Source: Streptomyces sp. H39-S7
GTDB taxonomy: Bacteria > Actinomycetota > Actinomycetes > Streptomycetales > Streptomycetaceae
Direction: 5' to 3'
Length of the DNA stretch: 64,000 nt
Assembly (NCBI RefSeq): GCF_027158205.1
Contig: NZ_JAPVLU010000012.1
Location: 66,864 to 130,863 of the forward strand
Shown: positions 15,573 through 24,346 of the stretch, one piece after another
Layout: each line of letters begins with the position of its first letter
How positions within the stretch are numbered: position 1 is the stretch's first letter
Notes under the pieces: generated by a model
Databases searched by the model: none
What the model was told of the DNA's origin: nothing
What the model saw: the letters and a program-made list of their open reading frames with translations, nothing else
Made by a program: the position numbers and the translations under genes

Positions 15573-16538
15573 CTACCGCGTGACGAAGACTTCGATCCCG
15601 TCGAGCATGCGGCGCAGCCCGAACTCGAAGATCGTGTCGAGATCGATCTCCAGGTCGTGCCGTCCGGCGAGGGAGGAGTACATGGGGAACCTGCCGGACG
15701 CCACGATGGCGCTCAGCGCCTCCTCGTTGGCGTCCAGGTACTGCGTGCTGGTGATGCCGGTGGAGTGCTCGGCCTCCGCCTCGGCCTCCAGGTTCACCGC
15801 GGTGCCCCGGGCGTAGTTCACCATCGTGACCGCGACGTGGATCATGTCGGTCGGGTCGAGGTGGTCCAGTGTGCGCATGGACCATTCGACGATCGCCATC
15901 GCGTTGGGCACCAGCGGCGGCCTGGTCATCGACATCACCTGCGCCAGCCACGGGTGGCGGCGGTACATCTCCCACTGCAGCCGGGTGCCCTGCTCCAGCC
16001 GCTCCCGCCAGTCGGACGGCCCCGGCTCGGGCAGCTCCCCCCGGCCGGCGGCCTCGTCGGCCATCAGCACCACGAGTTCGTCCTTGCCCGGCACGTGGCG
16101 GTAGAGCGCCATCGCGGCCACGCCGAGTTCGGCGGCGACCCGGCGCATGGACACCGCCGACAGCCCCTCCCCGTCGGCGATCCCGAGTGCGGCGAGCACG
16201 ATCCGCTCGCGGGTCAGTTCCGGTGCCGGCTCGCCGAGTGGCGGACGGGCCGGGCGTGCCTGCCGTGCGGGCCCGGCGGTCCTGCCGCCGGAACCGGTGC
16301 CGGTGCGGGGTTGCGCGACCACGGTGCCGATGCCGGGCAGTACCTGCACCAGGCCCTGCTGACGGAGGGCGGTGAGGGCCTTGGTGGCGGTCGCCATCGC
16401 GACGCCGAACTCCCGGGTGATCCCCCGGGTCGAGGGCACCCGGTCGCCCGCGGCCAGTTCGCCCGCCGCGATACGGCGCCGGATCTCGTTGACGATCCGG
16501 ACGTAGGGCGGTTCCGCGGAGGCGGCGGACCGGGTCAC
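15573..16538 (-). CDS. GntR-TetR fusion repressor
   Basis: A 321-residue regulator with two DNA-binding domains. Residues about 10-75 form a GntR winged helix (YVRIVNEIRRRIAAGELAAGD, then PSTRGITREFGV and GLVQVLPGIGTVV). After an Ala/Pro/Arg linker, about 108-155 form a TetR-type helix-turn-helix (RIVLAALGIADGEGLSAVSM, then VAAELGVAAMALYRHVPGKDEL). The rest is a TetR_C-like ligand domain. This fused layout is known in actinobacteria. It is divergent from an MFS exporter and two ACTAGTGC-containing palindromes lie between them, so it probably represses the exporter and itself in response to an exported compound. Confidence 0.9.
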   Translation of the reverse strand: MTRSAASAEPPYVRIVNEIRRRIAAGELAAGDRVPSTRGITREFGVAMATATKALTALRQQGLVQVLPGIGTVVAQPRTGTGSGGRTAGPARQARPARPPLGEPAPELTRERIVLAALGIADGEGLSAVSMRRVAAELGVAAMALYRHVPGKDELVVLMADEAAGRGELPEPGPSDWRERLEQGTRLQWEMYRRHPWLAQVMSMTRPPLVPNAMAIVEWSMRTLDHLDPTDMIHVAVTMVNYARGTAVNLEAEAEAEHSTGITSTQYLDANEEALSAIVASGRFPMYSSLAGRHDLEIDLDTIFEFGLRRMLDGIEVFVTR

Positions 16539-16557
16539 GGATGTCTCCCTCGTCGTC

Positions 16558-16571
16558 GTGTACTAGTGCAC
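16558..16571. promoter_or_regulatory. Candidate operator 1 of the GntR-TetR regulator
   Basis: GTGTACTAGTGCAC is palindromic at 12 of 14 positions and lies 20 bp upstream of the regulator start. A related site, GTGAACTAGTGCGG, lies at 16637-16650. Sharing ACTAGTGC in a 214-bp divergent region is unlikely by chance. Confidence 0.65.
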
Positions 16572-16636
16572 CGGCGGATCCCGAGGCTAGCAGGGATGTT
16601 CACCGGGAGGTTCCGGAGACCGGCCGCCCTAGGGCA

Positions 16637-16650
16637 GTGAACTAGTGCGG
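16637..16650. promoter_or_regulatory. Candidate operator 2 of the GntR-TetR regulator
   Basis: GTGAACTAGTGCGG repeats the left arm and core of operator 1, 79 bp away on the exporter side. The right arm is weaker. Two sites could support looping or cooperative binding. Confidence 0.55.
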
Positions 16651-16695
16651 ACTCCTGCCGAATCCCTGCCGCATAGGGGTTGCTGTGCCGCGCAA

Positions 16696-16724
16696 TTCGG
16701 CGTGTACGGTGTTCTCATTACAGT
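16696..16724 (+). promoter_or_regulatory. Promoter of the second MFS exporter
   Basis: TTCGGC (16696-16701), 17 nt, TACAGT (16719-16724), 29 bp before the exporter start. Two copies of GTGTAC (16702-16707 and 16723-16728), 21 bp apart, flank the spacer; the same hexamer begins operator 1. Confidence 0.6.
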
Positions 16725-16752
16725 GTACGCATCGAACGGGGAGGCACATCCG

Positions 16753-18420
16753 ATGCCAGAATCGCTGCCGGAGACGACCCTTTCCGACCCGGGCGGCGGA
16801 CCCCGGGCCGGCCGCCGTGAATGGATCGGCTTCGGCGTCCTGATCCTGCCGCTGCTCCTGGTCTCGATGGACGTCTCGGCGCTGTACTTCGCCGTTCCGT
16901 TCATCAGCCGTGAGCTGCAGCCGTCCGGCACCCAACAACTGTGGATCTTCGACATCTACGGCTTCGTCCTGGCCGGGCTGCTCATCACGATGGGTTCGCT
17001 CGGCGACCGGATCGGCCGCCGCAAGCTGCTGCTCATGGGCGCCGGCGCGTTCGGCGCGGCGTCCCTGCTCGCCGCGTACGCGCCCAGCGCGGAGGCGCTC
17101 ATCGCGGCCCGCGCCCTGCTCGGCATCGGCGGCGCGACCCTGATGCCCTCGACCCTGGCGCTCATCCGCAACCTGTTCCAGGACGCGAAGCAGCGCGCCA
17201 TGGCCGTCGGCATCTGGTCCGGGGCCATGGCGGGCGGCATCGCCATCGGACCGGTGCTCAGCGGCATGCTGCTGGAGCACTTCTGGTGGGGCTCGGTCTT
17301 CCTGATCAACATCCCGGCGATGGTCCTGCTGCTGATCCTGGCGCCACTTCTGCTGCCGGAGTTCAAGCACCCGCGCCCCGGCCGCTTCGACCTGCTGAGC
17401 GCGGTGCTGTCGATGGGCACCCTGCTACCGGTGATCTACGGCATCAAGGAGCTGGCCAGGGACGGTTACGCGCTCGTGCCGGTGCTGGCCGTCGTGGCGG
17501 GCCTGCTGCTCGGCTACGTCTTCGTCCGCCGTCAGCGCCGCGGGCCCGATCCGCTGATCGACCTGACGCTCTTCCGCAAGCGCGCCTTCAGCGGTTCCCT
17601 CGCGGTGAACGTCCTCGCCATGTTCGCCACCGTGGGCTTCGCCATCTTCCTGACCAGCCACCTGCAGTCGGTGCTCGGCATGAGTCCGCTGCGGGCCGCC
17701 CTGTGGGCGCTGGTGCCGTCCTTCGTGGTCGGCGTCACCGCCCCGCTGGCACCCGGGCTCGCCGGGCGCGGCATCAACCGGGCCTCCATCATGTGCGGCG
17801 GGTTCCTGCTGGCCGCCGCCGGGTTCTGCGCCCTGACCCTGGTGGGGGCGGACTCCCCGCTGTGGTGGCTGCTGGTGGCGTCGAGCGGCTACGCCGCCGG
17901 GCTCGTCATGGTGATGGCACTGGTCACCGAGATGGTGATCGGGGTCGCGCCGCCCGAGCGGGCGGGCGCCGCCTCGGCACTGCTGGAGTCGGCCACCGAA
18001 CTCGGCGGCGCGCTCGGCATGGCGGTGCTGGGCAGCATCGGCAACGCCGTCTACCGGCGGGACGTCACGGACGCCCTGCCCGCGGGGCTGTCGCCCGACG
18101 ACCTGCACGCCGTCCGCGAGACCCTGGGCAGCGCCCAGGCGGTGGCCGCGCGCCTGCCCGGCCGGGCAGGCGACGCCGTGCTGCACGCGGCGCGCGACGC
18201 GTTCGTCGGCGGGCTGCACGCGGCCGCCGTCGGCGCCGCGGTGGTGTGCGCCGCGGCGGCCGCCCTCGCGCTGTACGCGCTGCGGGACGTGCCGGCGGCA
18301 CCGCCCACCGGCGCGGCGGAACCGGCCCCGCCGGTGGGCGGGCAGCGTCAGCCGCGCGGGTACACCGATGACAGCACGGAGGGCAGCGCGTACCAGTCGG
18401 CGGTCACCAGACTGCCGTGA
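16753..18420 (+). CDS. MFS drug exporter, DHA2-type (14 TM)
   Basis: A 555-residue transporter. ATG 16753 (MPESLPETT) follows GGGGAGG; the frame upstream is not conserved-looking. About 14 hydrophobic helices; the loop motif is GSLGDRIGRRKLLL (about 80-93), and SMDVSALYFAVPFISREL in helix 1 is typical of the quaternary-ammonium and paraquat exporter branch. The last 24 codons (after AEPAPPVGG) overlap the 3' end of the convergent phospholipase gene and look like read-through tail. It is divergent from a GntR-TetR fusion with shared operators. It is probably a proton-driven efflux pump; substrate unknown. Confidence 0.92.
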   Translation: MPESLPETTLSDPGGGPRAGRREWIGFGVLILPLLLVSMDVSALYFAVPFISRELQPSGTQQLWIFDIYGFVLAGLLITMGSLGDRIGRRKLLLMGAGAFGAASLLAAYAPSAEALIAARALLGIGGATLMPSTLALIRNLFQDAKQRAMAVGIWSGAMAGGIAIGPVLSGMLLEHFWWGSVFLINIPAMVLLLILAPLLLPEFKHPRPGRFDLLSAVLSMGTLLPVIYGIKELARDGYALVPVLAVVAGLLLGYVFVRRQRRGPDPLIDLTLFRKRAFSGSLAVNVLAMFATVGFAIFLTSHLQSVLGMSPLRAALWALVPSFVVGVTAPLAPGLAGRGINRASIMCGGFLLAAAGFCALTLVGADSPLWWLLVASSGYAAGLVMVMALVTEMVIGVAPPERAGAASALLESATELGGALGMAVLGSIGNAVYRRDVTDALPAGLSPDDLHAVRETLGSAQAVAARLPGRAGDAVLHAARDAFVGGLHAAAVGAAVVCAAAAALALYALRDVPAAPPTGAAEPAPPVGGQRQPRGYTDDSTEGSAYQSAVTRLP

Positions 18421-19397
18421 CGCGCGGCGGCCTGCGCGGCCTTGGCCCGCGCCTCGGCCTCCGTCGGATGCGTGCCGTCGATGGCGGGCGCGACCTTGTT
18501 CACGTCCGTCATCACCACGATGTAGTGCCGGCTGTCGTACCAGGCGGTGTCGATCCCGCCGTCCACGTAGGCGGCCGCGTCACCGTCGAAGAACACGAAC
18601 CACGGCCGGAGCGTCGCGTCCGGGTACCGGGAGGTCCGGGGGTCGGCCGCCGCCGCGCCGTGCACGGCGGGGAAGGCGGCCGCCTGCGGCAGCGTTCCGG
18701 CGGCGGCGAGGTTGCGCAGCCGGGTCGCGTACTCCTTGTCGGTCCACAGGCTGTCGAAGGGGTTGCTCTCCTCCACGGTGCCGGGGATCAGCTCGACGAG
18801 GAACTTGCCCGCCAGCGCCGCCCGCGTCGGCCAGGCGTTCGCGAGCGCCGCCGCGTCGAGGGTGCCGCGGCCGCCCACCAGGTCCGCCGGGCGGTACAGG
18901 GCGCTGCCGAGCTTGTTGCCCACCAGGGCGTCGAACTCGTCGGGGCCCAGGCCGCCCTTGTCGTTGAAGCCGTCCTTCATCTCCACCTTGAGCAGCACGG
19001 GGGCGTGCCCGGGGTGCGCGTCGCTCCACGCCTTGATGTCGGCGAGGCAGCCTTCGAAGGTCTGGTTGACCGGCTTGACGCGCAACTGGGAGGCGTCGGC
19101 GGCGTTCTCGCAGTTGTTGTTGTTGCCGAAGGGGTTGTCGTGCGCGACACGGAACTTCGAGCCGCCCAGCCCGTTGGTCCAGACGTCCAGTTCCAGCAGC
19201 GCGGCGCCGGAGTCCAGCGCGTCGGCGAAATAGGGGTACTTGGCCTTGTCGTACGCGTTGTGCACCCCCACGCCGGTGCTCCCGGAGTAGGGGAGGGCGT
19301 CGGTGCCCGCCGCCTGCGATCCGGTCGGGACGAGAAGGGTCAGTGCCGCCGCCGCGGCGAGCGCCGCCGCTGCCGATGTGCGTCCGAACATGCGCAT
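18348..19397 (-). CDS. Secreted Ca2+-dependent phosphoinositide phospholipase C (PI-PLC-C1 type)
   Basis: A 349-residue exported enzyme; ATG 19397 has GGGAGG 7 nt upstream. Signal peptide about 1-30 (ends SQAAG). The PI-PLC core has H46 (GVGVHNAYD), E69 and D71 (LLELDVW), then H86-D87 (FRVAHDNPF) with an NNNN segment. Two catalytic His and acidic metal ligands are arranged as in the Streptomyces antibioticus enzyme, from memory. It would cleave phosphatidylinositol to a cyclic inositol phosphate and diacylglycerol outside the cell. Cys residues at about 97 and 117 may pair. Its 3' end overlaps the convergent MFS gene by 73 bp. Confidence 0.85.
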   Translation of the reverse strand: MRMFGRTSAAAALAAAAALTLLVPTGSQAAGTDALPYSGSTGVGVHNAYDKAKYPYFADALDSGAALLELDVWTNGLGGSKFRVAHDNPFGNNNNCENAADASQLRVKPVNQTFEGCLADIKAWSDAHPGHAPVLLKVEMKDGFNDKGGLGPDEFDALVGNKLGSALYRPADLVGGRGTLDAAALANAWPTRAALAGKFLVELIPGTVEESNPFDSLWTDKEYATRLRNLAAAGTLPQAAAFPAVHGAAAADPRTSRYPDATLRPWFVFFDGDAAAYVDGGIDTAWYDSRHYIVVMTDVNKVAPAIDGTHPTEAEARAKAAQAAARHGSLVTADWYALPSVLSSVYPRG

Positions 19398-19514
19398 GAG
19401 CCGCCTCCCAGAGAGAGCAAGTGGGAAGCAGGTTAAGGGTGTTGCACTACCGCAGGGTGATCGCGGGACGACGGGACGTGAACTACTTGGTGCCGTCGGA
19501 CAACGCGGACGCCG

Positions 19515-20378
19515 CTAACCCGCGATGTCCACGATGAAGTTGTCAGAAATGTGCGCACCCGGCCGGCCCCCGGTCTCGGTGAGCGCCTTCCGCAGCACCG
19601 CCAACCGGTCGACGCCCAACTGCAGCGGCGGCTCGTCGGGCTGGTACGTGGTGCCGCGCGGGTACGCCTCGCCGGGGGTGGTGGTCATCTCGATGTGGCA
19701 TCCCAGGACGTGGGTCACCGGGCGGGTGGCGCAGAAGTCGAGCAGCCGGTCGACGGTGGCGGTGAACGCGGCGGCGTCCCGGACGTAGAGCATGCCCGGG
19801 TAGAAGGAGTCGCCGGTCAGCAGCAGACCGGTGGCCCGGTCGTAGAGGACCACGGCCGCCTCCTGGTGGCCGGGGCCCGGGATCACGTCCAGGATCCGCC
19901 CGCCGCCGAGGTCCAGCTCGGCCCGGGTGTCCGGCCAGCCCGTCAGGCCGAAGAAGTCGATCACGTCCGTCAGGCCGGGACCCACCACGGTGGTGTCCGG
20001 GCGGCCGGCGAACTGGCCGTCGGCCGCGATGTGGTCGCCGTGCCCGTGGGTGTGGGCGACCAGCAGCTCGTAGCCCGGCCGGGGGCGGCGTACGAGCCGG
20101 TCCGCGATCGCCGCGTCGACCGTGCGGCGCAGCGGGAAGTACCGCTCGTCCGCGGTGGCTCCGGTGTCCAGCAGCAGGGCCCGGTCAGCGCCGAGGAAGA
20201 GGAACACGAACGGCGCCTCGAAGTGCACCGACATGTTCTGCCGGAGGATCAGCGTGTTCTCGTCGTACGCGTGCACCTGGATCTCCGGTGCGGGGTCGTG
20301 CTTCGCCGACGGCCACCCGGCGTGCCACCGGACGTCGAGGTCTCCCGGCCCGGTCGGCGGCCCGCTGAACTCGTTCAT
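19515..20378 (-). CDS. MBL-fold metallohydrolase
   Basis: A 287-residue metallo-beta-lactamase-fold protein. The zinc motif is H109-T-H111-G-H113-G-D115-H116, followed by a later GPGHQEAAVVLYD (His) and GDSFYPGM (Asp) and VLGCHIEM (His), giving two metal sites. There is no signal peptide, so it acts in the cytoplasm. The family includes lactonases, glyoxalase-II-like thioesterases and phosphodiesterases; no specific substrate is visible. It starts 10 bp after the LLM oxidoreductase stop and is surely co-transcribed with it, suggesting paired steps of a small catabolic or detoxifying route. Confidence 0.88.
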   Translation of the reverse strand: MNEFSGPPTGPGDLDVRWHAGWPSAKHDPAPEIQVHAYDENTLILRQNMSVHFEAPFVFLFLGADRALLLDTGATADERYFPLRRTVDAAIADRLVRRPRPGYELLVAHTHGHGDHIAADGQFAGRPDTTVVGPGLTDVIDFFGLTGWPDTRAELDLGGGRILDVIPGPGHQEAAVVLYDRATGLLLTGDSFYPGMLYVRDAAAFTATVDRLLDFCATRPVTHVLGCHIEMTTTPGEAYPRGTTYQPDEPPLQLGVDRLAVLRKALTETGGRPGAHISDNFIVDIAG

Positions 20379-20388
20379 GGGGGCGACG

Positions 20389-21414
20389 CTACAGGGCGCC
20401 CGCCGGTGCGCCGATGCCCGCGGCGGCGGCCAGCCGGCTGAAGGAGTCGAGCAGTTCCGCCCGGTCGAAGGTGCTGGTGGTCACCATGACCTCGTCGGCG
20501 CCGGTACGGCCCACGAGGGCGCCGAGCGCCGCGGCCACCTCGTCCCCGGTGCCGTGGATCTGTCCCTCCAGCGCCGCGTCGAAGTAGGCGCGCTCCCGCC
20601 CCGACATCTCCAGCGACTCCACCTCCGCCGTCGGCAGGAGCGGCGGGAAGGCCCCGTGGGTGCGGGAGTACGCGCTCGACCAGGCCTCGGACAGCAGCAG
20701 CCGGCGCGCACCGCCCGGCGTCGCGGCGGCCGCGGCGCCGGCGGAGACCACGACGTACGGCTCCGCCGACCAGGCCGAGGCCCGGAAACCGTCGCGGTAC
20801 CGCTCGATGGCGCGCAGCATCGGGTCCTCGCCGCGGACGGCTCCGATCACCAGCGGCAGCCCCAGCGCCGCCGCGTGGTCGGCCCCCGAGCCGGTGGCCA
20901 GCACGAACGCGGGCGGGCGCAGGCCCTCGGCGGGCCAGGCGTGCACCTCGGGGTGCGCCCGCTGGTCACCGGTGAACCAGCCGAGCAGCTCCGTCAGCTG
21001 CGCGCCGAAGTCCTCGGCCGCCTCCTTGTCACGGCCCAGCGCCCGCCGGATGCCGTCGGTGAACCCGACCGACCGGCCCAGACCCATGTCGACCCGGCCG
21101 GGGAAGAGCGCCTCCAGGACCCCGAACTGCTCCGCCACCACCAGCGGCCGGTGATTGGGCAGCATCACCCCGCCCGTGCCGACCCGGATCCGCGAGGTGG
21201 CGGCAGCGACGGCGGCCGCCAGCACGGTGGGCGCCGACCCGGCCACTCCGGGCACGCTGTGGTGCTCCGAGACCCAGAAGCGGCGGTAGCCGAGCGTCTC
21301 GGCCTGCCGGGCGAAGCGGACCGTGTCCCGCAGTGCCTGGGCGTGGCTCTGGCCCTGGCGGGTGCGCGACCGGTCCAGGATGGACAGCGGGATCCCTCGG
21401 AGTGCTGATGTCAC
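20389..21414 (-). CDS. LLM-class flavin-dependent oxidoreductase (MsnO8-like)
   Basis: A 341-residue bacterial-luciferase-like monooxygenase. It opens with ALRGIPLSILDRSRTRQG, typical of the MsnO8 subgroup, and continues with RFWVSEHHSVPGVAGSAP, RIRVGTGGVMLPNHRPLVVAEQF and FPGRVDMGLGRSVG, which line the flavin pocket. It uses F420 or FMN supplied by a reductase; which one is not evident. GTG 21414 (VTSALRG) was chosen because the family fold starts there; GTG 21438 is an in-frame alternative. First gene of a two-gene operon with the MBL hydrolase, divergent from an aldehyde dehydrogenase. Confidence 0.87.
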   Translation of the reverse strand: MTSALRGIPLSILDRSRTRQGQSHAQALRDTVRFARQAETLGYRRFWVSEHHSVPGVAGSAPTVLAAAVAAATSRIRVGTGGVMLPNHRPLVVAEQFGVLEALFPGRVDMGLGRSVGFTDGIRRALGRDKEAAEDFGAQLTELLGWFTGDQRAHPEVHAWPAEGLRPPAFVLATGSGADHAAALGLPLVIGAVRGEDPMLRAIERYRDGFRASAWSAEPYVVVSAGAAAAATPGGARRLLLSEAWSSAYSRTHGAFPPLLPTAEVESLEMSGRERAYFDAALEGQIHGTGDEVAAALGALVGRTGADEVMVTTSTFDRAELLDSFSRLAAAAGIGAPAGAL

Positions 21415-21563
21415 CTTCGCTTCAACACTGTGGATCACTGGGGATTCCCGGCCCGATCGCGCCGTCCGGACACCCGGGTGGCGTTCCGCGGGTGTCCGAA
21501 TGCGGGTTCCTCCGCGAAAATGGGGCAAACGATCAGGACAGCCGAGCCCCAGGAGGCATTGCC

Positions 21564-22961
21564 GTGCCGATCGCGACCGTGAACCCGGCGACGGGCGAGA
21601 CGCTCAGGACGTTCGAGGCCCTCGATGCCGCCGGGATCGAGGAGAAGCTCGCCCGCGCCGACGCGACCTTCCGTGAGTACCGCACCACCCCCTTCAGCGA
21701 GCGCGCCGACCTGATGCGCCGGGCGGCCGCGCTCCTGGAGGAGGAGGGCGAGGACATCGCCCGCACCATGACCGCCGAGATGGGCAAGACTCTCGTCGCC
21801 GCCCGCGCGGAGGCCGCGAAGTGCGCCAAGGCCATGCGCTGGTACGCGGAGCGCGCCGAGGGCCTGCTGGCCGACGAGCACCCGGAGCAGGCCGACGTCG
21901 AGGACTCCGGGGGCGCCCGCGCCTTCGTGCGCTACCGGCCGCTGGGCGTGGTGCTGGCCGTCATGCCGTGGAACTTCCCGCTCTGGCAGGTGGTCCGGTT
22001 CGCCGCGCCCGCCCTGATGGCGGGCAACACCGGCCTGCTGAAGCATGCCTCGAACGTTCCGCAGACCGCGCTCTACCTGGGCGATCTGTTCCACCGCGCG
22101 GGATTCCCCGAAGGGTGCTTCCAGACGTTGCTGGTCGGCTCCGGCGCCATCGAGGACATCCTGCGCGACGACCGGATCGTGGCGGCGACGCTGACCGGCA
22201 GCGAGCCGGCAGGGCGCTCGGTCGCCGCGATCGCCGGCGACGTCGTCAAGCACACGGTTCTCGAACTCGGCGGCAGCGACCCGTACGTGGTCATGCCGTC
22301 CGCCGACATCGCGCGGGCGGCGAGGACCGCGGTCACCGCCCGGGTGCAGAACAACGGGCAGTCCTGCATCGCGGCCAAGCGCTTCATCGTGCACGCCGAC
22401 GTGTACGACGAGTTCGCCGCGCTCTTCACCGAGGCGATGGCGGCCCTGCGGGTCGGCGACCCGATGGACGAGTCCACCGACGTCGGGCCGCTCGCCACCG
22501 AGCAGGGCAGGGCCGACCTGGAGGAACTCGTCACCGACGCCGAGAAGCTCGGCGCGACGGCGCTGTGCGGCGGACAGCGCCCCGCGTCGCGGCAGGCGGG
22601 CTGGTTCTACGAGCCGACGGTGCTGGCGGGCATCACCGGGCGGATGCGGATCCACCACGAGGAGGCGTTCGGGCCGGTGGCCACCCTCTACAAGGCCGCG
22701 GACCTCGACGAGGCGGTGCGGCTCGCCAACGACTCGCCCTTCGGCCTCAGCTCCAATGTCTGGACCCGGGACGAAGCCGAACAGGAGCGCTTCGTACGCG
22801 ATGTGGAGGCGGGCGGCGTCTTCTTCAACGGCATGACCGCCTCCCACCCGGCCATGCCGTTCGGCGGGGTGAAGCGCTCCGGCTACGGGCGCGAGCTGTC
22901 CGGGCACGGCATCCGCGAGTTCTGCAACACCACCACGGTCTGGCACAGCGCCGCCTCCTGA
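21564..22961 (+). CDS. gabD: NADP-dependent succinate-semialdehyde dehydrogenase-type enzyme
   Basis: A 465-residue aldehyde dehydrogenase. GTG 21564 has AGGAGG 7 nt upstream. Key residues: N137 in VMPWNFPLWQ, E234 in VLELGGSDPYVV and the catalytic C268 in QNNGQSCIAAKRF. The VNPATGE opening and short length match the GabD2-type branch that oxidises succinate semialdehyde to succinate with NADP, the last step of GABA breakdown. Related aldehydes are possible, so the gene symbol is a best guess. It is monocistronic, with a strong terminator 20 bp after the stop, and divergent from the LLM oxidoreductase. Confidence 0.85.
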   Translation: MPIATVNPATGETLRTFEALDAAGIEEKLARADATFREYRTTPFSERADLMRRAAALLEEEGEDIARTMTAEMGKTLVAARAEAAKCAKAMRWYAERAEGLLADEHPEQADVEDSGGARAFVRYRPLGVVLAVMPWNFPLWQVVRFAAPALMAGNTGLLKHASNVPQTALYLGDLFHRAGFPEGCFQTLLVGSGAIEDILRDDRIVAATLTGSEPAGRSVAAIAGDVVKHTVLELGGSDPYVVMPSADIARAARTAVTARVQNNGQSCIAAKRFIVHADVYDEFAALFTEAMAALRVGDPMDESTDVGPLATEQGRADLEELVTDAEKLGATALCGGQRPASRQAGWFYEPTVLAGITGRMRIHHEEAFGPVATLYKAADLDEAVRLANDSPFGLSSNVWTRDEAEQERFVRDVEAGGVFFNGMTASHPAMPFGGVKRSGYGRELSGHGIREFCNTTTVWHSAAS

Positions 22962-22980
22962 CCGTATGCCGGTCCGTCCG

Positions 22981-23015
22981 TGACCCCCGGTGCCACTGTG
23001 GCGCCGGGGGTCACC
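22981..23015 (+). terminator. Hairpin terminator after the aldehyde dehydrogenase
   Basis: GTGACCCCCGGTGCC (22981-22995) pairs with GGCGCCGGGGGTCAC (23001-23015) with one G-T pair and a 5-nt loop. Confidence 0.87.
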
Positions 23016-23140
23016 GCTGCGCGGGTGCGGTCAGGACACCAGGGGCGGTGTCGGGACGCGGGAGGGTCGGGTGTAGGGTCCGCGTCTCGTACATGCGCGG
23101 CTGAACGGGGCTGCCGCAAAGCGTTGTTCATGGAGGATTC

Positions 23141-23788
23141 ATGCAGATGAAGCACCGCGGCCGGGTTCGTACCGGTGCAATAGCCGTTGCCGCTTTCGCG
23201 GCACTTGCCGGAACGGGCGTTCTCGCCACTCCGGCATCGGCGCACACGCCGGTCTGGACGGTCACCTGCGACAAGGTCACCGTTGACCTGACGCAGTACA
23301 ACAGCCGGGTCGAGAACACCGTCACGATCACCGTGGACGACAAGGACCTGCTGGCCACCACCAGCTTCAAGGCCAAGTTCCACAAGGTGCTGGACCTGCC
23401 GAAGCACGGCAAGGACGTGAAGGTGCACCTCGTCGTCAAGGCGGGCGACACCAGCGGCAAGCACAACTTCGACAAGGACGAGACCAAGACGGTCGCGCCC
23501 TGCCCGGGTGACGAGGACAAGCCGCCCACCACGACGCCGACCACTCCGGCGACCACGACGCCGACCACGACTCCGGGTACGCCGACCACCCCGGCCACCA
23601 CGCCTTCGGCCTCGCCGACGTCGAGCGCCCCGGTCGTCTCGCCGAGCCAGTCCACCCCGCCGGCCAACCTGGCCGAGACCGGTGGCTCCAGCTCCACGCC
23701 GATCATCGGCGGCATCGCCGCGGCCGTCGTGGCCGCCGGTGCGGGTCTGATCCTCATGAACCGCAAGCGCCGCTCGTCGCACAGCTGA
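23141..23788 (+). CDS. LAETG-anchored surface protein
   Basis: A 215-residue cell-wall protein. Signal peptide about 1-34 (ends ASAHT); a compact beta-rich domain at about 35-125 with two Cys (TVTCDKV and VAPCPGD) that can pair; a Thr/Pro/Ser linker at 128-175. L177-A-E-T-G181 is followed by a hydrophobic helix and a basic tail (NRKRRSSHS). This is a complete sortase signal of the LAXTG type used by class E sortases in streptomycetes, so the protein would be linked to peptidoglycan. Binding partner unknown. ATG 23141 has GGAGG 4 nt away; ATG 23147 (spacing 10) is also possible. A strong terminator follows. Confidence 0.9.
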   Translation: MQMKHRGRVRTGAIAVAAFAALAGTGVLATPASAHTPVWTVTCDKVTVDLTQYNSRVENTVTITVDDKDLLATTSFKAKFHKVLDLPKHGKDVKVHLVVKAGDTSGKHNFDKDETKTVAPCPGDEDKPPTTTPTTPATTTPTTTPGTPTTPATTPSASPTSSAPVVSPSQSTPPANLAETGGSSSTPIIGGIAAAVVAAGAGLILMNRKRRSSHS

Positions 23789-23831
23789 TCCACCGGATCG
23801 CACCGCAAACGGAATCCCCGTAGCGCGTCGG

Positions 23832-23870
23832 AGGGCCCGTATCCCTGGAACGTTCAGGGGTACGGGCCCT
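23832..23870. terminator. Bidirectional hairpin terminator
   Basis: AGGGCCCGTATCCCTG (23832-23847) pairs with CAGGGGTACGGGCCCT (23855-23870), one G-T pair and a 7-nt loop. It lies between the convergent LAETG gene and the NTF2-like gene. Confidence 0.9.
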
Positions 23871-23887
23871 TCTCGTGAACCGCTGCC

Positions 23888-24346
23888 TCAGTCCTTCGGC
23901 CGGCCGGGCGCGCTCGGCGCGAAGTGCATGTACGACTTCTCCTGGACGCGTTCGGCGATCCGCCAGGCGCCCGAGACCCGGACGAAAACGTCGATGTACC
24001 ACATACCGCAGTGCAGCACCCCGCCGTCCGCCGCGCCCTGTTCGCCGGGCAGGACCAGCGGGTTGTGGCACATGGTGCGGCCGGTCGCGGTGTCGCCGTC
24101 GAGCCGGATCGAGGCGTTGCCCAGAAGATGCTGGTAAGCGGGGAACCGTCCCATCACGGAGCCGAGGAACTCCTTGACCTCCGGGAGGGTGCCGCGCGGG
24201 CCGCCGGTCGCCGTGTAGTCGATGACGGCGCCCGCGGCGAACACCTCGTCGAGCAGGTCCCATTGCCGGGTGTCGACGGCGTGGCAGTAGTCGACCATCA
24301 GGTCCTGTATCTCCAGCCGGTCGGAGATTTCGGTGAGCGTCAGCAT
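23888..24346 (-). CDS. NTF2-like (SnoaL-type) small protein
   Basis: A 152-residue protein with the cone-shaped NTF2-like fold seen as IQDLMVDYCHAVDTRQWDLL (about 13-32), FAAGAVIDYTATGG, then HLLGNASIRLDGDTATGRT and CGMWYIDVFVRVSGAWRIAERV. ATG 24346 has GGGAG 4-5 nt upstream. The family holds polyketide cyclases, ketosteroid isomerases, dehydratases and stress proteins, so the reaction cannot be named. The YCHAVD and RTMCHN segments put Asp/His near the pocket, as in SnoaL_4-type enzymes. It stands alone, divergent from the hydrolase-ABC fusion gene. Confidence 0.82.
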   Translation of the reverse strand: MLTLTEISDRLEIQDLMVDYCHAVDTRQWDLLDEVFAAGAVIDYTATGGPRGTLPEVKEFLGSVMGRFPAYQHLLGNASIRLDGDTATGRTMCHNPLVLPGEQGAADGGVLHCGMWYIDVFVRVSGAWRIAERVQEKSYMHFAPSAPGRPKD

